Origin: Clostridia bacterium
GTDB lineage: Bacteria; Bacillota; Clostridia; Oscillospirales; Acutalibacteraceae
Length of the DNA stretch: 64,000 bases
Assembly (NCBI GenBank): GCA_017395425.1
Contig: JAFPUM010000014.1
Coordinates: forward strand, 18,973 to 82,972
Direction of reading: 5' to 3'
The notes under the pieces are model-generated. The model ran no database searches and was not told the origin of the DNA. It was given only the letters and a program-made list of their open reading frames with translations. A program made the position numbers and the translations under genes. Position 1 is the first letter of the stretch. The number at the start of each line of letters is the position of its first letter. Below are positions 49,558 through 58,959 of the stretch, piece after piece.

Positions 49558-50979
49558 ATGGTGTTCAGTTCCGCGATTTTTCTCTTTGCCTTCTTTCCGT
49601 TCTATCTGCTGGCGGTGTCGTGTGTCAGAAATATCAGAGTGAGCAACGCGATTTTGCTGGTCATGAGCCTGCTGTTCTACGCGTGGGGCGAACCGGTGTA
49701 TCTGCTGCTCATGCTGGCTTCGATGGGAGTCAATTATCTGCTTGCCCTGCCTGCCGAAACCTGCCGTGAGGACGACCGCATCAAGCGGCACGCGATGGTT
49801 TCGCTGATTGTGGTCTTCAATCTGACGCTGCTGGGCGTCTTCAAATACGCGGGGTTCGCGGTCGCAAGTCTGAACGCCCTGCTGGGAACCGGACTGCCGG
49901 TGCCGGAGATTCCGCTGCCGGTGGGCATTTCCTTTTTCACGTTCCAGACTATGAGCTATGGCATTGACGTCTACCGCGGGACGTGCGATGTGCAGCGGCA
50001 GCCGGTCAAATTCATGCTCTACGTCTCGTTTTTCCCGCAGCTCATCGCGGGACCCATCGTCAAATATCACGATATCGAGGCGCAGCTCAGTCGGCGTTCC
50101 ACTGACGCGGGTGAGATTGCCGAAGGAATACGGCGGTTCATCATCGGACTTTCCAAAAAACTCCTGCTTGCCAATGTGTTCGGACAGACCGCCGACCGTA
50201 TTTACTCCCTCGACAGCGGCGATCTCAATATCCTGCTGGCGTGGGCTGCGGCGATCACCTACTGCCTGCAAATCTATTTCGATTTTTCCGGCTATTCGGA
50301 TATGGCAATCGGTCTGGGCCGCATGGCGGGCTTCACCTTTATGGAGAATTTCAACTACCCGTATATCGCCGGTTCCCTGCGGGATTTCTGGAAACGCTGG
50401 CATATTTCGCTGACGACATGGTTCCGGGAGTATGTCTATTTCCCGCTCGGCGGCAACCGGAAGGGTTCGCTCCGCACAGGCGTCAACCGCATGACGGTCT
50501 TTCTGCTGACGGGATTATGGCATGGCGCGATGTGGACCTTTGTACTGTGGGGAGCGTTTCACGGTGTCTTTCAGCTTCTCGAGACCTACGCCGTTCACCC
50601 CCAGCGCTGGAAGCGCCGGTTTCTGGCGCATATCTACACGCTGGCGGTAGTCGCGGCAGGATTTGTGATCTTTCGGGCGGAAGGTGTGGGACAGGCGGGC
50701 GTGATGATCGGCAATCTGCTGATCGGCTTCCGGTTTACCGAAACAGGGCTGGCGGAAATCATGGCGTTATGTACGCCGTTCCATCTGCTGATGCTGGCGG
50801 TGGGGATTACCGCGTGTACGCCTTTGCTGTCGGACACCGCCGGACGGCTGGCGGTGAAATGGGGAAACCGTCAGGCGATGACTGGCGTGAAATACGCCGC
50901 CAGTCTGGTGCTGCTGGCGCTGTGCGTGATGTCGCTGGCGGCGTCCACCTACAATCCTTTTATCTATTTCCGCTTCTAG
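49558..50979 (+). CDS. MBOAT O-acyltransferase (AlgI/DltB-like)
   Basis: 473 residues with about ten to twelve membrane helices. The conserved FHGV (His in GAFHGVFQLLE) and DFSGYSDMAIGLGRMAGF with NFNYPYIAGSLRDFWKRWHISLTTWFRE are the AlgI/MBOAT signatures, and GLWHGAMWTFVLWG is the second conserved region. These proteins move acetyl or similar groups onto extracellular polymers. The partner downstream (DHHW protein) and the cell-wall enzyme upstream indicate modification of wall polysaccharide or exopolymer; which one cannot be told. AGGGAGAG precedes the ATG. Confidence 0.93.
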   Translation: MVFSSAIFLFAFFPFYLLAVSCVRNIRVSNAILLVMSLLFYAWGEPVYLLLMLASMGVNYLLALPAETCREDDRIKRHAMVSLIVVFNLTLLGVFKYAGFAVASLNALLGTGLPVPEIPLPVGISFFTFQTMSYGIDVYRGTCDVQRQPVKFMLYVSFFPQLIAGPIVKYHDIEAQLSRRSTDAGEIAEGIRRFIIGLSKKLLLANVFGQTADRIYSLDSGDLNILLAWAAAITYCLQIYFDFSGYSDMAIGLGRMAGFTFMENFNYPYIAGSLRDFWKRWHISLTTWFREYVYFPLGGNRKGSLRTGVNRMTVFLLTGLWHGAMWTFVLWGAFHGVFQLLETYAVHPQRWKRRFLAHIYTLAVVAAGFVIFRAEGVGQAGVMIGNLLIGFRFTETGLAEIMALCTPFHLLMLAVGITACTPLLSDTAGRLAVKWGNRQAMTGVKYAASLVLLALCVMSLAASTYNPFIYFRF

Positions 50980-51003
50980 CTGGTTCCATGGGGAGGTGTG
51001 GTT

Positions 51004-52455
51004 TTGAGAATGCAGCCGAAACAGGCAGTGAGAATCGCGTATATTGCGCTGGTTGCGTCGGTTTGTACGCTGCCGCTGATAGGGAGCTTCTTCGGCTGGG
51101 GCAGCCAGTCCACCGAAAACCGCACCATGCTTACATTGCCAAAGCTCTTGGAGACAACGGAGGATACCACCCGTATTGACACCCGATACACCGCCAAACT
51201 CGGCGATTATTATGCTGAACATTTCGGGTTTCGTCAGGAGTTGGTGACGGCGGACGCGTGGCTCAACGAGACGCTCTTCGGACGGTCGGTCAACGACAAG
51301 ACAACCGTCGGGCGGGACGGCTGGTATTATCTCAACGAGACGCTCGGGGATTATACCGGTGAGGCGGCACTCTCCGAACGGGGCATTTATCGGCTGCAAA
51401 AGACCATTGCCCTCATGAACGGCTACGCGGAGGACAACAATATCACGATGCTCTTCTTCGCCGCGCCCAACAAGAACAGCATCTATCCCGAGCATATGCC
51501 GCGCCATATCCGGCGCAGCTCTCAGCCTACCAACCTCGACCGGCTCAACCGGGTGATGGGCGGGCGGAGCTATTATCTGGATATCAAAAGCGAGCTGCTG
51601 TCGCTCAGAGAAAGCCAGCCGCGCGACATCTATCTCCGCCACGACAGCCATTGGAACAACCTCGGCGCGCTGGCAGCCTACAATGCCATACAGCGCAGTC
51701 TCAACGCGCATATCGCGCAGTACGATTACCTGCCGGTCACGGTGGAGGAAGCGGACATCACAGAAACGCGGGTGGCAGGCGATCTGACCAATACGCTCTA
51801 TCCCTCCCTTGAAAAGACAGATGTGCAATATGACCTCGGCATTGCGCAGAATTTTGCCGCGGACCGTCCGCTCACCGACCTTATGGCGGAAATCAACACC
51901 ACCTGTCAGGGACGGTATTACAGCGCCATCTGCTATCGCGATTCCTTTTTCAACGCGCTCATCGGCGTGATGTCCAATGCCTTTGCCAAGGTGCGTTATA
52001 CGCGGGCATTCCCCTATGATATGACTGCGGCACGCAGCGGCGGCTGTCAGATTGCGGTGGTGGAAATCGCGGAACGGCACCTGCCGCTGCTGCTCGAAAA
52101 AGCGCCCATCATGGAAGCGGTTCAGACCAGACTGCCCGGCAAACGCGGCTATGCCAACGCCGAACAGCCCTGCTCCTTTGCCGATAACGGCGAATTTCTC
52201 CTTTTCAGCGGACGGCTGGGCGACTGGGCGCCGCTCAGGGACAACAGTGATATTTACATTGAGCTGCGCGGCGTCGGCAGCGGCAAATCCTATGTGTACG
52301 AGGCGTTTCCCATCTGCGAAGGACGTGCTTCCACCGATGACGGATTTTCCGTGCGTATCGGCAAATACAGCCTGCCCAATGATGAATATGATATCTATTT
52401 GCACGTCGGTGACAGCAACGGCACCGTCTACGCGAAATTAATACTGGAACCATGA
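51004..52455 (+). CDS. DHHW/AlgX-like O-acetylation accessory protein
   Basis: 483 residues. One N-terminal membrane helix (about 8-28), then an extracellular domain. YAEHFGFRQELV, NDKTTVGRDGWYYLNE and YLRHDSHWNNLGALAAYNAI (catalytic DxHW of the SGNH-like AlgX/AlgJ group) are seen. Such proteins accept or transfer acetyl on behalf of an MBOAT partner, which is the gene directly before (gap under 30 bp). The start is set at TTG 51004, 7 nt after GGAGG; GTG 50998 and ATG 51010 are alternatives. trpS starts 14 bp after its stop. Confidence 0.82.
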   Translation: MRMQPKQAVRIAYIALVASVCTLPLIGSFFGWGSQSTENRTMLTLPKLLETTEDTTRIDTRYTAKLGDYYAEHFGFRQELVTADAWLNETLFGRSVNDKTTVGRDGWYYLNETLGDYTGEAALSERGIYRLQKTIALMNGYAEDNNITMLFFAAPNKNSIYPEHMPRHIRRSSQPTNLDRLNRVMGGRSYYLDIKSELLSLRESQPRDIYLRHDSHWNNLGALAAYNAIQRSLNAHIAQYDYLPVTVEEADITETRVAGDLTNTLYPSLEKTDVQYDLGIAQNFAADRPLTDLMAEINTTCQGRYYSAICYRDSFFNALIGVMSNAFAKVRYTRAFPYDMTAARSGGCQIAVVEIAERHLPLLLEKAPIMEAVQTRLPGKRGYANAEQPCSFADNGEFLLFSGRLGDWAPLRDNSDIYIELRGVGSGKSYVYEAFPICEGRASTDDGFSVRIGKYSLPNDEYDIYLHVGDSNGTVYAKLILEP

Positions 52456-52469
52456 AAGGTTGATACAAA

Positions 52470-53522
52470 ATGGATCAAATGGAACACACCGAAACCACCG
52501 CCACGGAAGCGGCAGCGGCATCCTCCGCGCCCGTGCGAAAAAAACGCATCTTTTCCGCGATTCAGCCGAGCGGACAGATGACCCTCGGCAATTACCTCGG
52601 CGCCATCCGCAACTGGGTCGCCATGCAGGACGAATTTGACTGTGTGTATGCCACGGCGAACCTCCACGCCATTACCGTGCGGCAGGACCCCAAGCAGCTC
52701 AAAGAAAATACCACCAATCTCTTCGCGCTGCTGATCGCGGCGGGCGTTGACCCGGAGAAGAGCATCTTCTTCCATCAGAGCATGGTGCCGGCGCACGCGG
52801 AACTGTCGTGGGTTCTCAGCACCTTCACGCAGTTCGGGGAACTCTCCCGCATGACGCAGTTCAAGGACAAATCGCAGCGGCACGCTGACAATATCAATGC
52901 CGGGCTTTTCACCTATCCCTCGCTGATGGCAGCGGACATTCTGCTCTATCAGGCGGATCTGGTGCCGGTGGGCGCCGATCAGAAGCAGCATCTGGAGCTG
53001 ACCCGCACCATCGCGGAACGTTTTAACGGCGTGTACGGCAAGACCTTCGTGGTGCCGGAACCCTATATCACCAAGACCGCTGCCCGCGTCATGAGCCTGC
53101 TCGACCCCTCCAAGAAGATGAGCAAATCCGACCCCAACACCAAGAGCTTTATTCTGATGGTGGACGAACCGGCGACCATCATGAAGAAATTCCGTTCGGC
53201 AGTGACCGACAGCGAAGCCTGCGTGCGTTACGCGGAAGGAAAGGACGGCATCAATAATCTCATGGAGATTTATGCCGCCTGCACGGGTCTGACCTTTGCG
53301 CAGATTGAGGACGAATTCCGGGGCAAGGGCTACGGCGATTTCAAGACAGCCGTGGGTGAAGCGGTCGTGGCGCAGCTCGAACCCATTCAGCAGCGCTACA
53401 AGGAACTGCTCAAGGACAAAAAGTACCTCGACGAGCTGGCGCGGAAGGGTGCCGAATCGGCGGCGAGACTGTCGGCGCGCACGATTGAAAAGGTGTATAA
53501 AAAGGTCGGTCTGGTGCGCTGA
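52470..53522 (+). CDS. trpS: Tryptophanyl-tRNA synthetase
   Basis: 350 residues. It charges tRNA-Trp. Class I signatures are IQPSGQMTLGNYLGAIRNW (HIGH-like GNYLG) and KKMSKSDPN (KMSKS). Between them is the Trp-binding region LLYQADLVPVGADQKQHLELTR. The first 22 residues (MDQMEHTETTATEAAAASSA) are a low-complexity extension before the usual start near KKRIFSAIQ. The ribosome site is weak. It stands at the end of the wall-modification cluster, 14 bp after the DHHW gene; an independent promoter was not seen. Confidence 0.95.
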   Translation: MDQMEHTETTATEAAAASSAPVRKKRIFSAIQPSGQMTLGNYLGAIRNWVAMQDEFDCVYATANLHAITVRQDPKQLKENTTNLFALLIAAGVDPEKSIFFHQSMVPAHAELSWVLSTFTQFGELSRMTQFKDKSQRHADNINAGLFTYPSLMAADILLYQADLVPVGADQKQHLELTRTIAERFNGVYGKTFVVPEPYITKTAARVMSLLDPSKKMSKSDPNTKSFILMVDEPATIMKKFRSAVTDSEACVRYAEGKDGINNLMEIYAACTGLTFAQIEDEFRGKGYGDFKTAVGEAVVAQLEPIQQRYKELLKDKKYLDELARKGAESAARLSARTIEKVYKKVGLVR

Positions 53523-53579
53523 CAACTGTCGTATTCCATAGTTTTTTTAGAAAAAACGAAAAAAATTCAGATAAAACAA

Positions 53580-53608
53580 TTGAATCACCCTCGGCTTTGT
53601 GTTACAAT
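53580..53608 (+). promoter_or_regulatory. Promoter of glpK
   Basis: TTGAAT at 53580-53585 and TACAAT at 53603-53608 with a 17-bp spacer and an extended TGT before the -10. Confidence 0.75.
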
Positions 53609-53636
53609 GGTTGACAGAAACGGAGGGTGATTTTTC

Positions 53637-55133
53637 ATGGACGAGGCAAAAAAATATGTGCTGGCGCTGGACGAAGGCACCACCAGTGCGCGGGCGATTT
53701 TGTTTGACCGCGAGAAACAGGTGCGCAGCGTTGCCCAGCAGGAATTCACGCAGATTTATCCCCAGCCGGGATGGGTGGAGCATGACGCGATGCAGATTTA
53801 CGCCACGCAGTATGCGGCGCTGACCGAGTGTATCGCCCGCAGCGGCGTGTCCCCGGAGAAAATCGCGGGCATCGGCATTACCAATCAGCGCGAGACGACG
53901 GTGGTATGGGAGAAGCGCACCGGCAAGCCGATTTATAACGCGATCGTCTGGCAGTGCCGCCGCACGACCGACATCTGCGAGCAGCTTGCCCGCGAGGGTT
54001 ATGCCGACTATATCCAGCAGACCACCGGTCTGAAACTCGACGCCTATTTCAGCGGCACCAAAATCAAGTGGATTCTCGACCATGTGGAAGGCGCACGCGA
54101 AAAGGCGGAACGGGGGGAACTGCTCTTCGGCACGGTGGACACATGGCTGCTCTGGAAGCTGACCGACGGCGCGGTACACGTCACCGACCGCACCAACGCT
54201 TCCCGCACCATGCTCTACAATATCAACACGCTGCAATGGGATGAGGAACTCTGCCGGATACTCGGCATTCCCATGTGTATGCTGCCGGAGGTGCGCAGCA
54301 GCAGCGAGGTTTACGGCTATATGAACCTGATGGGCGCGAAGGTGCCGATCTGCGGCATTGCGGGCGACCAACAGGCGGCGCTCTTCGGACAGGGCTGTGT
54401 GGAGGAAGGCGACCTCAAAATCACCTACGGCACCGGCTGCTTCCTTCTCACCAATACCGGCGAAACGCCGGTGTTCAGCCGGCACGGACTGGTGACGACA
54501 ATTGCGGCAACCGTCAAGGACGCGCCGGTGCAGTACGCGCTGGAAGGCAGTGTGTTCACGGGCGGCGCGGTGATTCAGTGGCTGCGCGACGAACTGCGGC
54601 TGATTCACGATTCCGCCGACAGCGAATATTTTGCCAAAAAGGTTCCCGACAACGGCGGCGTGTACATCGTCCCCGCCTTTACGGGACTGGGTGCGCCGTA
54701 TTGGGATATGCGCGCGCGCGGCACCATCACCGGTCTGACCCGCGGCGCGGGACGCAACCATATCATCCGCGCAGCACTGGAAGCCATTGCTTTCCAGTCG
54801 GACGATGTGATTGCCGCCATGCGTTCCGACACCGGCGGGCATATCCACGCGCTGAAAGTGGACGGCGGCGCGTCCGCCAACAATTTCCTCATGCAGTTCC
54901 AGTCGGATATTTCCGATCTGAAGGTCATCCGTCCCGATCAGAAGGAAGCCACGGCGGCGGGTGCGGCATATCTGGCGGGACTGGCGGTCGGATTCTATGA
55001 CGGCAGTCTCTTTGACGGCGGCATCAGCGTGAGCGCGGCATTTGAACCGCGCATGATCGGCGAAGAACGACAAAAGCTGCTGACCGGCTGGCATTCGGCA
55101 GTCGCGGCGTGTCAATGCGGAGGTGTATCGTAA
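53637..55133 (+). CDS. glpK: Glycerol kinase
   Basis: 498 residues, full length. It phosphorylates glycerol to glycerol 3-phosphate. [15 protein letters not shown] is the phosphate 1 loop, [27 protein letters not shown] the glycerol site, [13 protein letters not shown] the phosphate 2 loop and [14 protein letters not shown] the adenosine part. Between [12 protein letters not shown] and [10 protein letters not shown] the loop reads YMNLMGAK and lacks the His that HPr phosphorylates in Enterococcus and Bacillus GlpK. CGGAGGG precedes the ATG by about 10 nt. A lipase-like gene follows after 1 bp, in a probable operon with its own promoter. Confidence 0.96.
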   Translation: MDEAKKYVLALDEGTTSARAILFDREKQVRSVAQQEFTQIYPQPGWVEHDAMQIYATQYAALTECIARSGVSPEKIAGIGITNQRETTVVWEKRTGKPIYNAIVWQCRRTTDICEQLAREGYADYIQQTTGLKLDAYFSGTKIKWILDHVEGAREKAERGELLFGTVDTWLLWKLTDGAVHVTDRTNASRTMLYNINTLQWDEELCRILGIPMCMLPEVRSSSEVYGYMNLMGAKVPICGIAGDQQAALFGQGCVEEGDLKITYGTGCFLLTNTGETPVFSRHGLVTTIAATVKDAPVQYALEGSVFTGGAVIQWLRDELRLIHDSADSEYFAKKVPDNGGVYIVPAFTGLGAPYWDMRARGTITGLTRGAGRNHIIRAALEAIAFQSDDVIAAMRSDTGGHIHALKVDGGASANNFLMQFQSDISDLKVIRPDQKEATAAGAAYLAGLAVGFYDGSLFDGGISVSAAFEPRMIGEERQKLLTGWHSAVAACQCGGVS

Positions 55134-55134
55134 G

Positions 55135-56070
55135 ATGGCAGTACAGGTACAGGACAAGGAATTCCCGTCCACGGACGGACAGCATATGCTCAAAGGCAAG
55201 CTCTATCTGCCCGAGGGAGCGCCCAAGGCGATTTTCCATGTGGTACACGGCATGACGGAGCATATCGGGCGGTACGACGGCTTTTTGCGCGAAATGGCGG
55301 AAGCAGGCTATCTCTGCGTCGCCTATGACAATCTCGGTCACGGCAATACCGCGAAGGACGACAGCGAACTCGGTTATATCGCCAAAAGGGACGGCTACAA
55401 AAAGCTGATTGCCGACGTCAACGCCGTGGGCAATCTCATGAAACAGGCATACCCCGGCTTGCCCTATTATCTCATGGGACACAGCATGGGTTCCTTCATC
55501 GTGCGGCTGGCGACGGCAACCTACCCCGACCTGCCGGATAAACTGATTATCATGGGTACCGGCGGTCCCAATCCCGCTTCCAAAGCGGCGCTGGGCATTA
55601 TCAATCTGATCAAATGCTGCAAGGGCGACCGGCATATTTCGCCCTTCATTGAAAAGACCGCCTTCGGCGAGTACAACAAGGGCTTCGGCGACGGCAGCAA
55701 CGGCGACTGGCTCTCCAAGAATCCGGAAGTGCGGCGGGTGTATAACGCGGACAAATTCTGCAATTATCACTTCACGGTCAGCGCCATGCACGATCTGGTC
55801 AAGCTCAATGACCTCACCAACAGCGGCAAATGGTTCAAAACCATGAAAAAGAAGTGCCGCAGGCTGCCCATTCTGATGCTATCCGGTGCCGATGACCCGG
55901 TGGGTGAACACAGCAAGGGCGTGACGACGGTGTACAATAAGCTCAAAAAAAAGGGCATGAACGTCACCATAAAGCTCTACCCCGACAACCGGCACGAGAT
56001 TCTGAACGATACCGCGCACGATGAAGCAGTGGCGGATATTCTGGCATTTTTAAGTGAGGGAGCGGAATGA
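55135..56070 (+). CDS. Alpha/beta hydrolase (monoacylglycerol lipase-like)
   Basis: 311 residues, cytoplasmic as far as visible. The nucleophile elbow is GHSMG (about residue 110), preceded by HGMTEHIGRYDGFLREMAEAGYLCVAYDNLGHGN, typical of the lysophospholipase/monoacylglycerol lipase group. The acid and base are in MLSGADDPVG and NRHEILNDTAHDE (His). ATG 55135 is supported by CGGAGG at 12 nt; GTG 55123 is too close to it. It lies 1 bp after glpK, so it may feed glycerol to the kinase (inference). Confidence 0.9.
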   Translation: MAVQVQDKEFPSTDGQHMLKGKLYLPEGAPKAIFHVVHGMTEHIGRYDGFLREMAEAGYLCVAYDNLGHGNTAKDDSELGYIAKRDGYKKLIADVNAVGNLMKQAYPGLPYYLMGHSMGSFIVRLATATYPDLPDKLIIMGTGGPNPASKAALGIINLIKCCKGDRHISPFIEKTAFGEYNKGFGDGSNGDWLSKNPEVRRVYNADKFCNYHFTVSAMHDLVKLNDLTNSGKWFKTMKKKCRRLPILMLSGADDPVGEHSKGVTTVYNKLKKKGMNVTIKLYPDNRHEILNDTAHDEAVADILAFLSEGAE

Positions 56071-56975
56071 AACTGTTGGTCACGGGCGGTACGACCTTTG
56101 TGAGCCGATTTACCGCCAAATATTTTGTCCGGCAGGGACATGATGTCACGGTGCTCAATCGCGGCAGCCGTGCGCAGGTGGAAGGTGTGACGCATCTTGC
56201 CGCCGACCGGCTTGCGCTGGGCGAAACGCTCCGGGGAAAAAGCTTTGACGCCGTGCTGGATATCACCGCATACACGGCTGAACATATGACCGCGTTGCTG
56301 GATTCAGGTGTGAAGTGGACTGATTATATTTTCATCAGTTCCAGCGCGGTCTATCCCGAAACCAATCCCCAGCCCTTCACGGAAAGTCAGTTCTGCGGTC
56401 CGAATGCCGTCTGGGGCGATTATGGCACCAACAAGCTGGCAGCCGAATCGGTGCTGCAAAAGCGCTGTCCCCAAGCCTATGTCCTGCGCCCGCCCTATTT
56501 TTACGGGCTGTATGAAAATCTTTACCGCGAGGGATTTGTGTTTGACTGTGCCATGCAGGGGCGACCATTCTATCTGCCGGGGAACGGCGAGATGAAACTG
56601 CAATTTTTCCATGTGGGGGATTTATGCCGGTTCATTGAGATTCTGCTGGAACGGCATCCGGCTGACCGCATTTTTAATGTGGGCAATCCTGAAACCGTCA
56701 CAGTGAAGGAATGGGTGACACGATGCTATGAGGCGGCGGGGAAAACGCCGTTGTTTGTCCGTGTCAGCCGGGAGCGGCACATCCCGCAGCGGGACTACTT
56801 CTGTTTCCATGATTATGAATATGTGTTGGACGTGTCAAAGCAATGCGCACTGATGCCCGATACGCTTCCGCTGGCGGAGGGATTGCGGGAGGAATTCGAT
56901 TGGTATCGGAAAAATCCCGACAGTGTTTACTATCGCAAGCCCTATATAGCGTATATTGATGCACATCTGGCGTAA
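56067..56975 (+). CDS. NAD-dependent epimerase/dehydratase family protein
   Basis: 302 residues. The Rossmann start is LLVTGGTTFVSRFTAKYF, close to the extended SDR group, and the active-site YGTNK (YxxxK, about residues 118-122) is present. FHVGDLCRFIEILLERHPADRIFNVGNPETVTVKEWV is typical of the C-terminal sugar part of NAD-dependent epimerases. The substrate is unknown. It overlaps the lipase-like gene by 4 nt (ATGA) and ends the operon before a terminator. Confidence 0.88.
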   Translation: MKLLVTGGTTFVSRFTAKYFVRQGHDVTVLNRGSRAQVEGVTHLAADRLALGETLRGKSFDAVLDITAYTAEHMTALLDSGVKWTDYIFISSSAVYPETNPQPFTESQFCGPNAVWGDYGTNKLAAESVLQKRCPQAYVLRPPYFYGLYENLYREGFVFDCAMQGRPFYLPGNGEMKLQFFHVGDLCRFIEILLERHPADRIFNVGNPETVTVKEWVTRCYEAAGKTPLFVRVSRERHIPQRDYFCFHDYEYVLDVSKQCALMPDTLPLAEGLREEFDWYRKNPDSVYYRKPYIAYIDAHLA

Positions 56976-56982
56976 TAGTATC

Positions 56983-57031
56983 AAAAAAAAACGCAGACCG
57001 ACGGTGAAAACCATACCGTTTGTCTGCGTTT
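56983..57031. terminator. Bidirectional terminator between the epimerase and PH-domain genes
   Basis: AACGCAGACCGACGGT pairs (with an internal gap) with ACCGTTTGTCTGCGTT around 56990-57030. A long A run on the left gives a strong minus-strand T tract, and TTTCTT follows on the plus strand. It serves both convergent genes. Confidence 0.85.
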
Positions 57032-57082
57032 CTTATGCTTTGGATTTGATTCAGAATAACAGTGTGTCTGAAAGGTCAGGCG

Positions 57083-57493
57083 TCAGATCATGCCGCCGTG
57101 GAAGCCGGGGTCGTTGTCGCCGTCGAGGATTTCGGTGCTGCGGAAGTTGCGGCGGGTCTTTTCCTTTTCGACCTGCTCGGAGAGAATGGCGCGGAATTCC
57201 TTGACGTGCTTGATGTTCTTGATGGTGAGGTGGGGGCAGGTTTTGTCCTGCGAATCAATTTCCAGCGTGCCCAGACCGAAGAGCTTCTGACCGAGTGTGC
57301 GTCTGACGGTGATGTCCTGCACGCGGTAGAGCAGAATTTCATCTTCGATGCTGCTGAGAAGCCCCTTCTTGTAAATCAGTTTCTTCTCAGTGATAGCGAA
57401 GGTGGTAAACGAGAAAGGAAGACCGAAGAAGCCCAGTCTCTTGCGCTCCCTGATGAGTTCGGTTTCCTGTTCCACTTTTGGTTTTTTTGCCAT
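57083..57493 (-). CDS. Bacterial PH-like domain protein
   Basis: 136 residues, no membrane helix. TTFAITEKKLIYKKGLLSSIEDEILLYRVQDITVRRTLGQKLFGLGTLEID is the bPH_2 (YdbT-like) pattern of beta strands. KNIKHVKEFRAILSEQVEKEKTRR follows as the C-terminal helix. Similar domains bind phosphoinositide-like lipids in eukaryotes; in bacteria the role is unclear. AGGAGG precedes the ATG, and a consensus minus promoter lies upstream. Confidence 0.88.
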   Translation of the reverse strand: MAKKPKVEQETELIRERKRLGFFGLPFSFTTFAITEKKLIYKKGLLSSIEDEILLYRVQDITVRRTLGQKLFGLGTLEIDSQDKTCPHLTIKNIKHVKEFRAILSEQVEKEKTRRNFRSTEILDGDNDPGFHGGMI

Positions 57494-57580
57494 AATAAAA
57501 ACCTCCTATATTTTAAATCATGACTGTCCTGTTTTATTGATTAACTTGCACGAAAGGAGCAATCATATAAAATCAAACTC

Positions 57581-57609
57581 ATTATACCATATATTTTCAG
57601 AAAGTACAA
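57581..57609 (-). promoter_or_regulatory. Promoter of the PH-domain gene
   Basis: On the minus strand TTGTAC (57609-57604) and TATAAT (57586-57581) with a 17-bp spacer and an extended TGG before the -10. Confidence 0.8.
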
Positions 57610-57651
57610 CCGGTTTTTGGTGAATTTTTCATAATATAGTGATTTCCGCGG

Positions 57652-58938
57652 CTATACTGCAAGCGGTTCGCAGATCAGAAAACCGTCGCGGATTTCGCGT
57701 CCCATGGCGGCGATGAGCTGTCCGCCCAGCGCGTTGCCGGGTATCAGCGCGGGGGTGTAGTTTTCGGTGTAGCCCTCGAACCAGCCGGGCGAAACCTCGC
57801 GTTCGGCGAGAACCGTGACCTGCCGTCCCACCTGTGTCTGTAAGAAGGCGGCGGCGGTTTCATCGCAAATCTGCATCATGCGTTGACTGCGGGTGTGCTT
57901 GACCGATTCCGCCACCTGATGAGGAAAGCTGTCGGCACGGGTGCCGGGGCGGCGGGAATAGGCAAAGACATGGGCGCGCGCAAAGCCGATCTCCCGGACA
58001 AAATTCAGCGACTTGGCAAATTCCTCGTCGGTTTCCCCCGCGAAGCCCACCATGATATCGGTGGTGACGGAGGGATTGGGGAAGGTTGCGCGAATCGTTT
58101 CGCAGACGTGACGGAACTGCGCGGTGTCATAATGCCGATTCATACGCCTTAGTGTCTCGTCACATCCGCTCTGCAAGGCAAGATGGAACTGCGGACAGAA
58201 TTTCGGCTGTCCGGCAAGACCTTCAATCAGGGAATCGGGCGTGAGATCGGGTTCAAGCGAACCGAGGCGCACGCGCTCGATGCCGTCGGCGGAGGCTGCC
58301 GCGTTGACGGCTGCCAGCAGGTCGGTACCGATGTCGCTGCCGTAAGCCGAGAGATTGATGCCCACCAGCACCACCTCACGGCAGCGCTGTGCGATGCGGC
58401 GTGCTTCCGCGGCGATATCCTCTATGCTCCGGCTGCGGACCCGTCCGCGGGCATAGGGAATGATGCAGTAGGTACAGAAGCGGTTGCAGCCGTCCTCGAT
58501 TTTGAGATAAGCGCGGGTGCGTTCGCGGATACCGCTGACCGAGGATTCGTCGCCGTATGTCTTGCCGTGCGGCGTGATGTCCACAATGCGCTGATGGGTG
58601 CGCAGGAATTCGCCGATATAATCGAGCAGCCGTGCGCGGTTGGTATTGCCGAAGATCACGTCGGCTTCCTCGATGGCGGCGCATTCGTCGGGGAACGCCT
58701 GCGGCATACAGCCGGTGAGCAGAATCACCGCGTCGGGATGTTCACGGCGGGCGCGGCGCACGGTCTGGCGCACCTTTTTGTCGCTGGTGCCGGTGACGGT
58801 GCAGCTGTTGATAATAAAGACGTCCGCCGATTCGCCCTCGTTCACCGGTTCAAAGCCGTTGGCGCACAGCATATCCATCATGACCTGGGATTCGTATTGA
58901 TTGACCTTGCAGCCAAGGGTTGCGATGCCTGCTTTCAA
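57652..58938 (-). CDS. mtaB: tRNA t6A37 methylthiotransferase MtaB
   Basis: 428 residues. It converts t6A to ms2t6A at position 37 of tRNAs using two iron-sulfur clusters. The N-terminal UPF0004 domain has ATLGCKVNQYES, INSCTVT and LTGCMPQ (cluster-binding Cys). The radical-SAM CNRFCTYCIIPYARG motif follows (about residue 145), and a TRAM-like domain ends the protein. Its start is TTG 58938, 8 nt after AAAGGTGG. It follows the ABC-F gene by 21 bp on the same strand and ends before the minus promoter of the PH gene. Confidence 0.95.
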   Translation of the reverse strand: MKAGIATLGCKVNQYESQVMMDMLCANGFEPVNEGESADVFIINSCTVTGTSDKKVRQTVRRARREHPDAVILLTGCMPQAFPDECAAIEEADVIFGNTNRARLLDYIGEFLRTHQRIVDITPHGKTYGDESSVSGIRERTRAYLKIEDGCNRFCTYCIIPYARGRVRSRSIEDIAAEARRIAQRCREVVLVGINLSAYGSDIGTDLLAAVNAAASADGIERVRLGSLEPDLTPDSLIEGLAGQPKFCPQFHLALQSGCDETLRRMNRHYDTAQFRHVCETIRATFPNPSVTTDIMVGFAGETDEEFAKSLNFVREIGFARAHVFAYSRRPGTRADSFPHQVAESVKHTRSQRMMQICDETAAAFLQTQVGRQVTVLAEREVSPGWFEGYTENYTPALIPGNALGGQLIAAMGREIRDGFLICEPLAV

Positions 58939-58959
58939 GTAAAAACCACCTTTTTTGTA

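Noticed and set aside
48451-50403. 650-codon minus-strand open frame across the transpeptidase and MBOAT genes
   Set aside because: Spans two well-supported plus-strand genes and their intergenic gap; its translation is His/Arg-rich with no domain pattern.
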